A DNA stretch of 11,896 bases. It comes from Aquificaceae bacterium UBA2488. Lineage in GTDB: Bacteria > Aquificota > Aquificia > Aquificales > Aquificaceae. Position 1 is the first letter of the stretch, and every line of letters starts with the position of its first letter. The notes under the pieces are model-generated. The model was given only the letters and a program-made list of their open reading frames with translations. It was not told the DNA's origin and searched no databases. Both the position numbers and the translations under genes were made by a program. The stretch lies in the NCBI GenBank assembly GCA_002341805.1, contig DDOS01000005.1:28493-40388 (forward strand), read 5' to 3'. Of this stretch, positions 1 through 6,276 are shown one piece after another.

Positions 1-360
1 TCCATGCATGTGGTTCATCTCTTGATTTAACAAAGCCACTATATCTTTATTTATAATGCCTATAAGCATCATTCTAACCACATCAAGGGTATCTTTGTCA
101 GTTTTTCTAACACCTTTTATAAACTCTGTTTGAATATTTAATCTATTCAGCATCTTTGTAATGTCTTTACCGCCCCCATGGACAATAACTACCTTTATAC
201 CCACATATCTTAATAGAGCTATATCTTTTGCAAAAGAGTGCTTTAGCTCGTCATCTTCCATGGCAGCCCCACCATATTTCACCACAAAGATTTTGCCATA
301 AAAATCCCTTATAAAAGGAAGTGCTTCTTGAAGTATCTGGGCTTTTTCAAAAGATTTCAT
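1..360 (-). CDS. argB: Acetylglutamate kinase, N-terminal 120 residues (cut by window edge)
   Basis: ArgB phosphorylates N-acetyl-L-glutamate with ATP, the second and usually feedback-controlled step of arginine synthesis in the cytoplasm. The visible part has the amino-acid-kinase start VVKYGGAAM (residues 26-34, Lys28 and the Gly pair at the phosphates), the glycine loop VHGGGKDI (60-67, Lys where many family members have Pro) and GVRKTD (83-88), whose Arg contacts N-acetylglutamate in the family. About 20 residues precede the kinase core (AQILQEALPFIRDFYGK). Such an N-terminal helix is known from hexameric, arginine-inhibited enzymes and is absent from the dimeric E. coli enzyme, so feedback inhibition is inferred. 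The start is ATG at 360-358 with SD GAGGTGG just upstream; that SD also contains the TGA stop of lpdA, 7 nt away. It is the last visible gene of the operon. The remaining roughly 60% of the protein lies outside the window. Confidence 0.96.
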   Translation of the reverse strand, partial: MKSFEKAQILQEALPFIRDFYGKIFVVKYGGAAMEDDELKHSFAKDIALLRYVGIKVVIVHGGGKDITKMLNRLNIQTEFIKGVRKTDKDTLDVVRMMLIGIINKDIVALLNQEMNHMHG

Positions 361-367
361 AACCACC

Positions 368-1729
368 TCATTTTATTTTATTCTGCACAGACATTATGAT
401 AGTCTCTGATAGAGAAGGATGGGTATACATACATCTTGATAAAAATTCAACATCTTTTTTAGCTTTCATAACATGCACTATTTGGTGTAAAAGCTCACCT
501 GCTTCTGGACCAAGCACCTCTGCTCCTAAGATTTCTTTTGTATTAGCATCGTATATGATTTTAGCGTATCCTTCTGGTTCATCATCTATCATAGCCTTTG
601 GATTTTTAGCAAAAGTAGCAGTGCCTACTTCATAATCAAGTTCCATATCTTCAGCTTGATCTATGTTTATACCCACAGAGGCTATTTCATGAGCAGAGTA
701 TATAATCTTTGGTACAAGCCTATAATCAATGGGTTCTGCATCGTTGTTTATATGCTCTATGGCAGTTCTTCCTTCATACATGGATTTATGGGCTAACATA
801 AGAGGTGATGTAATATCCCCGCAAGCGTATATATTGGATGCAGTGGTTTTTGCATACTCATCTATCTTTACAAAACCTTTTTCGCTTAGCTCTATATCAG
901 TATTTTCTATACCAATATCATGGGTATTTGGTATTCTTCCCACCGCTTCTAATATGATATCGTATTCTATGACAGTATCATCTTGAAGTATTGCTTTTCT
1001 TTTACCATCCTCTTCTTTTAATTCTTTTATAGTGTTTGATAGATATATGTTAACTCCTAAGTTTTTTAGCTTTTTAGATAAATAAGATGCGCTGTCTTGA
1101 GATTCTGTGGGTATAATCCTTTTTGAGATATCAAGAATATATACATCTATATCATACATTTTAAAGATGTAAGCAAATTCCACACCCACTACACCTGCCC
1201 CAAGTATGATTACAGATTTTGGCTTTTCGGTAATACCCCATATGGTATCTGTGTTATATATTTTATACTTAGTCTTGTCAAACTTTAAAATATTGGCTAC
1301 CGAAGAACCAGTGGATAAAAGTATATATTTACCCCTTATAGTATCTCCTTTTGTGGTTTGTATAGTGTCGTTGTCTTTAAATCTACCTTTGCCGTAGTAT
1401 ATGTCTACTTTTAGTTGTTTAGCATAAACCTTAAAACTTTCTCTTATATCTGATACGGTGTTATCTCGATGCTCTTTAAAAGAAACCCAGTCTATATTCA
1501 TAAAGTTTAATTTGATGCCGTACTTTATACCTCTTGAAAGATGTTCCATCAGCTTTGCACCAAAACGCATATATTTTGATGGAATACATCCTCTATTTAG
1601 GCAGTTTCCTCCTATGGTTTTCTCAGATATATCTACCATAGCCACAGACATGCCATGTCTTTTTGCATGGAGCATAGCCTCATATCCGCCAGAGCCTGCT
1701 CCAAATATCACTATATCGTATTCTTTCAT
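368..1729 (-). CDS. lpdA: Dihydrolipoamide dehydrogenase (FAD/NAD disulfide oxidoreductase)
   Basis: A flavoprotein that reoxidises protein-bound dihydrolipoamide with NAD+. Visible in order: FAD-binding GAGSGG (10-15); the redox-active disulfide CLNRGC (Cys43/Cys48) followed by IPSK; NAD-binding GAGVVG (177-182) ending on Asp200; the second FAD motif YACGD (301-305); and the C-terminal dimerisation domain with the catalytic His-Glu pair in THPSLSE (His437, Glu442). The length of 453 is normal for the family. The start is ATG at 1729-1727 with SD AAGGAG, which overlaps the end of the preceding 75-aa gene. No E1/E2 acyltransferase, glycine-cleavage or lipoate-binding gene is in the window, so its lipoyl partner is not shown. 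In Aquificales, which typically use pyruvate:ferredoxin oxidoreductase, likely partners are glycine cleavage H-protein or the lipoate-binding proteins of the sHdr sulfur-oxidation pathway (inference). A related disulfide reductase is a less likely alternative, given the CxxxxC-IPSK and HPxLSE signatures. Confidence 0.95.
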   Translation of the reverse strand: MKEYDIVIFGAGSGGYEAMLHAKRHGMSVAMVDISEKTIGGNCLNRGCIPSKYMRFGAKLMEHLSRGIKYGIKLNFMNIDWVSFKEHRDNTVSDIRESFKVYAKQLKVDIYYGKGRFKDNDTIQTTKGDTIRGKYILLSTGSSVANILKFDKTKYKIYNTDTIWGITEKPKSVIILGAGVVGVEFAYIFKMYDIDVYILDISKRIIPTESQDSASYLSKKLKNLGVNIYLSNTIKELKEEDGKRKAILQDDTVIEYDIILEAVGRIPNTHDIGIENTDIELSEKGFVKIDEYAKTTASNIYACGDITSPLMLAHKSMYEGRTAIEHINNDAEPIDYRLVPKIIYSAHEIASVGINIDQAEDMELDYEVGTATFAKNPKAMIDDEPEGYAKIIYDANTKEILGAEVLGPEAGELLHQIVHVMKAKKDVEFLSRCMYTHPSLSETIIMSVQNKIK

Positions 1730-1733
1730 AGTT

Positions 1734-1961
1734 TTACTCCTTAGGTTTTTTGGTATTTTTAATTTTATTCTGTCTTCTTTCTTTGTAAACCTCTTGCCTT
1801 ATGTCTTTTATCAGCTTTTTATATTTATAAAAAACCCCAGGCACTTTTATAGGAAGTTTATAATATTTTTCCAACATAAGCATAATATCTTCGGTGGTAA
1901 GATATTTCTTATTGGTTATAACGGTTTTTATATATTTGTAAATCCTCGAATCTTTATTCAT
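1734..1961 (-). CDS. Small basic protein of unknown function, 75 aa
   Basis: I do not recognise this protein. It is 75 residues long and strongly basic, with a Lys/Arg-rich C-terminal third (roughly residues 44-75). It has no signal peptide or membrane segment. The middle (LTTEDIMLMLEKYYKLP, about 21-37) would suit a short helix-turn-helix-like fold, but no family signature is visible. Support for a real gene is its position: its ATG overlaps the TGA of the upstream M16 gene by 4 bases (ATGA, 1961-1958), and its TAA (1736-1734) lies 4 nt before the lpdA ATG and directly next to the lpdA SD. It has no clear SD of its own, which suggests translation by coupling to the M16 gene. Nucleic-acid or ribosome binding is only a guess from charge. 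Confidence 0.7.
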   Translation of the reverse strand: MNKDSRIYKYIKTVITNKKYLTTEDIMLMLEKYYKLPIKVPGVFYKYKKLIKDIRQEVYKERRQNKIKNTKKPKE

Positions 1962-3139
1962 TTAACTACTATGCACTGATGATAATTTATATATTTTTTA
2001 TACACATTTATGATGTCTTCTTCTTTTACAGAGGATATCATACTCTCATAATTTAACACAACATCTTTACCAAGTCCCATAAGTTCATAATAGCCTAAAA
2101 CATGAGCTTTACTTTGTCTTGTTTGATGATTTAACAAAAAGTTTCCTATTAATTTTTGTTTGGCAAGCTCTATATACTCTTTTGTAATGTCTATATTTTT
2201 TAGTATGTTTATCATATCACTTAGAGCATCTTCTGCTTTTTCTATGGATGTCCCTATGTAGCTTATCATTTTAGAGCAGTATAAATTTACATGATAGCTA
2301 CTGTTTACTGCATAAGCATAACCCTTTTCTTCTCTTAATTTTTTAAACAAAATAGAACTCATGCCATTTCCCAAGATGGTGTTAAATATTTTAAAAGCCA
2401 AATACTTATCTTTATCTTTTATTAAAGGACTATCATAAGCGCATAAAATAGTGGATTGTGTACCACCTCTTTGTATATATTCTATTTTGTTTTGGGATAT
2501 CTTACTACAAAAATCTATTGTATAATCTTTATTATCTTCTTTAAATATCGTATTTAGGCTTTTAATATAATCAATATCTTTATCTGTTAGATTATCTCCC
2601 ACCACACTTATCAAAACAGGCTTTTGGAGAATATTATTGTATCTATTTTGTATATCCTCCAAGGATATTTGATTTATCGTATCTTCTTCTCCTAAGGTAG
2701 ATATCTCGTAAGGAGTATTTTTATAAACAATTTTTCTTAGATTGTCAAAGGCAAATTCAAAGGGTTTTTCTTTTCTTGATCTTATAGAAGACAAAACCTT
2801 CTCTTTTTCTATATTAAAATCCTCTTGTTCAAAGATAGGATTTTTCAATACATCTATGAGAGTATCTATAGATTCTTTTAGTTTTTTGGCTTTTGTAGAT
2901 ATAGATATATTTATAAAATCTGAAAACGCTCTAAAAGATAAATGCCCACCCACAGACTCAAATACTTCATTTATCTCTTGCAAAGATTTGCTATTGGTTT
3001 TTTTGCCAAGAAGTGATGTAGTCAGATTGGTAAGACCTTTTATTGACTCATCCAAAGCCCCATATTGTATAAATGCATTTATAGCTACTATATCAGAGTC
3101 TGATTTGGTATCAAAGTATATGAAATCTTTTAATTCCAC
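1958..3139 (-). CDS. M16-family peptidase homologue lacking zinc ligands (non-catalytic subunit)
   Basis: A 393-residue protein with the two-lobe layout of bacterial M16B proteins (processing-peptidase-like). The region that normally carries the inverted zinc motif HxxEH is present but altered: GLTNLTTSLL (35-44) aligns with the usual GLAHLLEHML, giving Asn38, Thr41 and Ser42 in place of His, Glu and His. The C-terminal lobe keeps the substrate-binding Arg/Tyr pair in LREEKGYAYAV (Arg269, Tyr276). In this family such proteins pair with an HxxEH subunit to form a heterodimeric protease; the Sphingomonas SPH2681/SPH2682 pair is the model I have in mind. No catalytic partner is in the window. 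There is no signal peptide or membrane segment, so it is probably cytoplasmic. The start is GTG at 3139-3137, chosen for the SD GGAGG at 3153-3149. It overlaps the end of the TPR gene by 10 bases and the 75-aa gene by 4. Confidence 0.92.
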   Translation of the reverse strand: MELKDFIYFDTKSDSDIVAINAFIQYGALDESIKGLTNLTTSLLGKKTNSKSLQEINEVFESVGGHLSFRAFSDFINISISTKAKKLKESIDTLIDVLKNPIFEQEDFNIEKEKVLSSIRSRKEKPFEFAFDNLRKIVYKNTPYEISTLGEEDTINQISLEDIQNRYNNILQKPVLISVVGDNLTDKDIDYIKSLNTIFKEDNKDYTIDFCSKISQNKIEYIQRGGTQSTILCAYDSPLIKDKDKYLAFKIFNTILGNGMSSILFKKLREEKGYAYAVNSSYHVNLYCSKMISYIGTSIEKAEDALSDMINILKNIDITKEYIELAKQKLIGNFLLNHQTRQSKAHVLGYYELMGLGKDVVLNYESMISSVKEEDIINVYKKYINYHQCIVVK

Positions 3140-4137
3140 GAATCATCGCCTCCAGTATCAAAATCTGTATCTTGATTATCCCAACCACCATCAGAAAAAT
3201 CTATATCTTGGGATGAATTGCTTTGATTATCATCAACATTGTAATTATTTATATCATAGTTGTTCACAGCAGGACCGCCAAAATCACCACTAAAAACAGA
3301 TCCCATCAAACCACCCATTGCCATCATACCAAGCATATCAAAAAAGGATATTCCGCCAAACATATTTGGCATATTTGGATTTTGTGGATTTGTAGCTAAA
3401 TTTCTTAAATCATCATGATTTTCGTAGGTATTTTTTACACCAGTGGCTATCTCTTTTAGTTTGTCTTTTAGATTTTCAAAATAAACATAGGCTCCTTGAA
3501 TATCTTGCACTTGGTTATTTTTTAGTTTGGATAGTAAATCTGTCATATTTGTTCTTAGTTCTTCTAATTCGCTTAGCCTTGTGGTTAGATCTTTTTTGGC
3601 AGGATCATCATCTTTTAACGATACCAAATCTATGGATAGCTTTGTCTTCACCTTTTCAATGTTTTCAAGGTATGTGGTTAACTCTTGCATGAGTTTTGTT
3701 TTTATATCATCAGCGTTTTTCTTGTTTAATCTATTTGATAAAAGCAAGAATACCGCACCTATTATCAAAAGACCGCCCACTGCAAAAAATATCATAGCTC
3801 CTCCTTTGGTTTTTGTTTTTACATCAGATACCCTGCTTAGCTTTTTCTCATAGCTTATAAGATATTGTTTGTTGTTGGCAAAAGATAGGCTTGGGTCTAA
3901 CTTTTTAGCCAATTTTAGTTCATATTTAGCATTTTCTACATCACCCTCCAAATAATAAACTTGAGAGAGCATATAATGAGCTTTCGCGGATTTTGGGTCC
4001 TTTGAGATCACCTCTTGTAGCATCCCTTGGGCTTTACGATAATGGCCTGAGTCCACCTCTTTAGCGATATCTTGGGGTGTTGGAAGTCCAAACGCAAATA
4101 TTACTAAAAGCATTAAAAGTGCAAGAGCTTTTTTCAT
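3130..4137 (-). CDS. TPR protein with one transmembrane helix, coiled coil and acidic Asn/Asp/Gly tail
   Basis: A 335-residue envelope protein without a family name I recognise. Visible parts: a signal-like segment at 1-18; two TPR-like helix pairs at about 22-85 (for example SAKAHYMLSQVYYLEGDVENAKYELKLAKKLDP as a canonical repeat, in part); a transmembrane helix at 113-134 followed by basic RLNKK; a charged coiled coil at about 142-245; a Met/Gly-rich hydrophobic stretch at 261-283; and an acidic low-complexity tail at 289-335 with two GGW/DSW-like elements. By the positive-inside rule the TPR part would be periplasmic and the coiled coil cytoplasmic, where PspA acts (inference). The start ATG at 4137-4135 overlaps the stop of the 48-aa gene as ATGA and has an AAGGA SD. 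Position two genes after pspA suggests a membrane partner in envelope-stress handling. It could instead serve the M16 protein that follows. Confidence 0.88.
   Translation of the reverse strand: MKKALALLMLLVIFAFGLPTPQDIAKEVDSGHYRKAQGMLQEVISKDPKSAKAHYMLSQVYYLEGDVENAKYELKLAKKLDPSLSFANNKQYLISYEKKLSRVSDVKTKTKGGAMIFFAVGGLLIIGAVFLLLSNRLNKKNADDIKTKLMQELTTYLENIEKVKTKLSIDLVSLKDDDPAKKDLTTRLSELEELRTNMTDLLSKLKNNQVQDIQGAYVYFENLKDKLKEIATGVKNTYENHDDLRNLATNPQNPNMPNMFGGISFFDMLGMMAMGGLMGSVFSGDFGGPAVNNYDINNYNVDDNQSNSSQDIDFSDGGWDNQDTDFDTGGDDSWN
3149..3153 (-). promoter_or_regulatory. Shine-Dalgarno site that fixes the GTG start of the M16 gene
   Basis: GGAGG on the minus strand lies 9 nt before GTG (3139-3137), inside the last codons of the TPR gene. 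It supports the GTG start and independent ribosome loading despite the 10-base gene overlap. Confidence 0.7.
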
Positions 4138-4280
4138 GAGCTAATCCTTTTTCTTCCCATATAAAAAGCTATGAAAATCGCTAAAAAGAATACCCCCATC
4201 ATCATGGTATCATGAAATACTTTTAATATTAAAAGCCCAATACTTATTATTATAACAAGCAATATAATGTTTTTAATCAT
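4134..4280 (-). CDS. 48-aa membrane hairpin protein coupled to PspA (unrecognised small ORF)
   Basis: A small ORF fills the gap between pspA and the TPR gene exactly: ATG at 4280-4278, TGA at 4136-4134. Translation gives 48 residues with two hydrophobic helices (about 4-19 and 26-41), joined by the short polar turn KVFHDT and ending in GRKRISS. Lys3 and the basic C-terminus place both ends in the cytoplasm, so a helical hairpin is expected. Its ATG overlaps the pspA stop (ATGA, 4280-4277) and its stop overlaps the TPR start (ATGA, 4137-4134), which is strong evidence for a coupled gene. The SD is weak (AGAGA-like, within pspA). By position it recalls the small membrane partners of PspA such as PspB or PspG in enterobacteria, but I see no sequence likeness to them, so the role is inferred. 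Confidence 0.75.
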   Translation of the reverse strand: MIKNIILLVIIISIGLLILKVFHDTMMMGVFFLAIFIAFYMGRKRISS

Positions 4281-4942
4281 TCTATATTCATCTCTTTCTT
4301 CAAAGCCTCAAGCTTATCATCCACAGAATCTTTCTTATCAAGGGCTTCAAACTCTTTTTCAAGATCTTCTTTGGTATCAAGGCTTTTCGTAGCATTGGCT
4401 TTAGCTTCTTCTTTTAAGACCTTTTCTTCCACAGAATCGATTTTTTGCTTTGCACTTGAAGTACTTACATCTGAAGTTAGCTCTGTGGTCTTTTCCTGGG
4501 CTTTGGCTACCTCATATCTTGTAGCAAGTATATCTGCTTTTGATTCAAGTTCATGTTTTTTGTTTTGAAGCTCTTGGATTTTAGCTTTTAAATCATTGAT
4601 AGATGGTTCTAAGACATCCAGCTGTTTTTGATATTCCTTAGCTTGATTTTGAGCTTCTTGCTCTTGCTCTAAAGCTTTTTTGGCAAGGTCCTCTCGGTTT
4701 GCTTGAAGGGCTTTTTTAGCTCTTTCGTGCCACTCTTGGGCTTCTTCATCGTATTTGGCCCTTTTTTGCTTTAGAAGTTCATACTCTGCCATTACATTCA
4801 CCATATTGGTATTGGCTTTGTTTATCTGGTCTTCTAAATCCCTTATAACTTCTCTGGCAGTTCTTCCAGGGTCAGAAGCCCTATCAAGAGCATCGTTTAA
4901 AGCTCCTTTCACTTGAGTCATCAAATTATCTAAAAAGCTCAT
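4277..4942 (-). CDS. pspA: PspA/IM30 (Vipp1) family protein
   Basis: A peripheral inner-membrane protein of the PspA/Vipp1 family, the bacterial branch of the ESCRT-III superfamily. It oligomerises on stressed membranes and preserves integrity and proton-motive force. The 221 residues show the family layout: an N-terminal amphipathic helix (1-22), the conserved Asp-Pro bend (ASDPGR, 22-27), then AREVIRDLEDQI. A long charged coiled coil runs to about 155, followed by a Ser/Thr linker and a terminal helix (about 205-221, DDKLEALKKEMNIE) like the LxxLK end of PspA proteins. The start is ATG at 4942-4940 with a perfect AGGAGG at 4956-4951. It is the first gene of the minus-strand operon and divergent from the MFS gene. 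No pspF, pspB or pspC gene is seen, and no sigma-54 promoter is evident upstream, so control must differ from the E. coli system. Confidence 0.95.
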   Translation of the reverse strand: MSFLDNLMTQVKGALNDALDRASDPGRTAREVIRDLEDQINKANTNMVNVMAEYELLKQKRAKYDEEAQEWHERAKKALQANREDLAKKALEQEQEAQNQAKEYQKQLDVLEPSINDLKAKIQELQNKKHELESKADILATRYEVAKAQEKTTELTSDVSTSSAKQKIDSVEEKVLKEEAKANATKSLDTKEDLEKEFEALDKKDSVDDKLEALKKEMNIE

Positions 4943-5052
4943 ATCTAAATCCTCCTAATATTATAATAAACTTTTTTAATAAAAACTCTGTGAAGAATGA
5001 AGCATCTCATAATTTATAACATTTTTATATTTAGGTTATAATATTTTCTTAT
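4943..5052. promoter_or_regulatory. Divergent promoter region between pspA and the MFS gene
   Basis: A very AT-rich 110-bp spacer. It holds the pspA SD (4951-4956) and a 7-bp inverted repeat, TTATAAC (5014-5020) and GTTATAA (5035-5041), separated by 14 bp. The repeat overlaps the plus-strand promoter, so it could be an operator or two back-to-back promoter elements. For pspA, TATAAA at 5018-5013 with TTATAA at 5041-5036 and a 17-bp spacer is a possible minus-strand promoter, giving a leader of about 60 nt. This is weak, because AT-rich DNA offers such matches easily. Confidence 0.45.
5014..5042 (+). promoter_or_regulatory. Candidate promoter of the MFS transporter gene
   Basis: TATAAT at 5037-5042, with a poor -35 match TTATAA at 5014-5019 and a 17-bp spacer. 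Transcription would begin around 5049, only a few bases before the ATG at 5053, predicting a leaderless or nearly leaderless mRNA. The absence of any SD before this ATG agrees with that. Confidence 0.5.
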
Positions 5053-6276
5053 ATGAAAGGATTTACTAAAGAAGAGAAAAAATCGGTTTTGGGTATTACT
5101 TTTGCCATTGCAGTTAGAATGCTGGGGCTATTTTTGCTATTGCCCGTGTTGTCTCCTTATGCTAAGAGTTTGCCAGGCTCTACATCTATGCTTGTGGGCT
5201 TGGCTTTTGGTACTTATGGGTTTGCTCAAGCGTTTTTGCAAATACCCTTTGGATATCTATCGGACAAATACGGTAGAAAACCAATTATCACCATAGGAAT
5301 GCTAACCTATGTGCTGGGCAGTTTTTGGGCTGGTTTTGCTCATACAGCTATTGAGCTTGTGTTGGCAAGGTTTGTGCAGGGCTTCGGAGCAGTGTCTTCT
5401 GCATTATCTTCTTTGGCAGCAGACCTCACCCGTGAAGAGGTGAGAACCCAAGCTTTCGCTCATATAGGGGCTGCCATAGGCATGGTATTTGCTCTTTCTA
5501 TAGTAGTAGCCCCTATAATGGCTCATTATTTTGGCGTACCTCTAATGTTTTATATAACTGGTATTTTATCGCTTATAGCTATGCTTTATATCTTAATTTT
5601 TATAAAAGAACCAAAAGTCCATGCAAAAGATAGAGAAATTCATCCTTCTTTAAAAAATATCCTTACTCTTATGAAAGACAAAAACCAAATTATGTTAAAT
5701 ACTTCTGTCACAATAGCTCATTATTTCTTGGTATCTATATTTACAATAGTGCCAATCTATTTTATAAATCATCATTTTCCAAAATCCCATCACTGGATAG
5801 TATATCTTCCTACGGTGTTTGTAGCTCTTGTTATCATGGTACCAGCTACCATCATAGCCGAAAGAAAAGCCAAAATGAAAGAAGTATTTTTAACAGCTAT
5901 CACCATGCTAATACTTGGATTTTTAAGTTTTTGGCTTTTAAGAGGAATAATGTCCGGAGTGTTTTTAATACTGTTTTTCTTCATAGGATTTTTCTTGTTA
6001 GAACCCATTATGCCATCACTTCTTACAAAACTAACTCACAAGGATCTAAGAGGGCTTTCAATGGGCTTTTATAATATGAATCAGTTTGTGGGGGCTTTCT
6101 TAGGTGGTGTAGCAGGTGGACTTTTTCTTAAAAGCCCAAAACTCATGCCCATGGTAGACCTTGTTTTATCTGTTTTATGGCTTATATTAACATATGTATG
6201 GTTAAACTCTATAAAGATACCAAGAAGCTCAAGAGAATTAGACGAGGAGTTTATAGAGCCACCTGGGCTTTACTAA
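5053..6276 (+). CDS. MFS transporter, YajR-like (DHA1 drug:H+ antiporter type)
   Basis: A 407-residue inner-membrane protein with about 12 hydrophobic helices, predicted to be a proton-driven exporter. Signatures include RMLGLFLLLPVLSPYAKSL (22-40), MFS motif A GYLSDKYGRK (67-76, Asp71 and Arg75) and the motif-B region ARFVQGFGAV (105-114). DLTREEVRTQAFAHIGAAIG (124-143) closely recalls the same stretch in E. coli YajR. The E. coli protein has an extra C-terminal YAM domain; this one ends about 25 residues after the last helix, so that domain is absent. The substrate cannot be read from the sequence. The ATG at 5053 is supported by the N-terminal match to the family (TKEEKK before RMLG), although no SD precedes it. 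The 3' end overlaps the downstream lipoprotein gene. Confidence 0.92.
   Translation: MKGFTKEEKKSVLGITFAIAVRMLGLFLLLPVLSPYAKSLPGSTSMLVGLAFGTYGFAQAFLQIPFGYLSDKYGRKPIITIGMLTYVLGSFWAGFAHTAIELVLARFVQGFGAVSSALSSLAADLTREEVRTQAFAHIGAAIGMVFALSIVVAPIMAHYFGVPLMFYITGILSLIAMLYILIFIKEPKVHAKDREIHPSLKNILTLMKDKNQIMLNTSVTIAHYFLVSIFTIVPIYFINHHFPKSHHWIVYLPTVFVALVIMVPATIIAERKAKMKEVFLTAITMLILGFLSFWLLRGIMSGVFLILFFFIGFFLLEPIMPSLLTKLTHKDLRGLSMGFYNMNQFVGAFLGGVAGGLFLKSPKLMPMVDLVLSVLWLILTYVWLNSIKIPRSSRELDEEFIEPPGLY

Noticed and set aside
1458..1979. 173-codon open frame on the plus strand
   Set aside because: It lies antisense to lpdA and the 75-aa gene, both better supported by motifs, SD sites and coupling; its product looks like a random Phe/Ile/Ser-rich reading with no domain.
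2742..3293. 183-codon open frame on the plus strand
   Set aside because: Antisense to the M16 gene and the end of the TPR gene; the His/Tyr/Asn-rich end mirrors the acidic Asn/Asp tail codons of the TPR gene, not a real protein.
4959..4966. TATAAT on the minus strand just upstream of the pspA SD
   Set aside because: Transcription from it would begin at or inside the SD site, leaving no usable leader, so it is unlikely to be the pspA promoter.
4943..5052. Sigma-54 promoter for pspA, as in E. coli
   Set aside because: No TGGCAC-N5-TTGCA-like pair is visible on the minus strand of the spacer.
5053..6276. Full YajR with a C-terminal YAM domain
   Set aside because: The protein ends about 25 residues after the last membrane helix, so the domain is missing, and no continuation in another frame was seen: the next gene encodes a lipoprotein.
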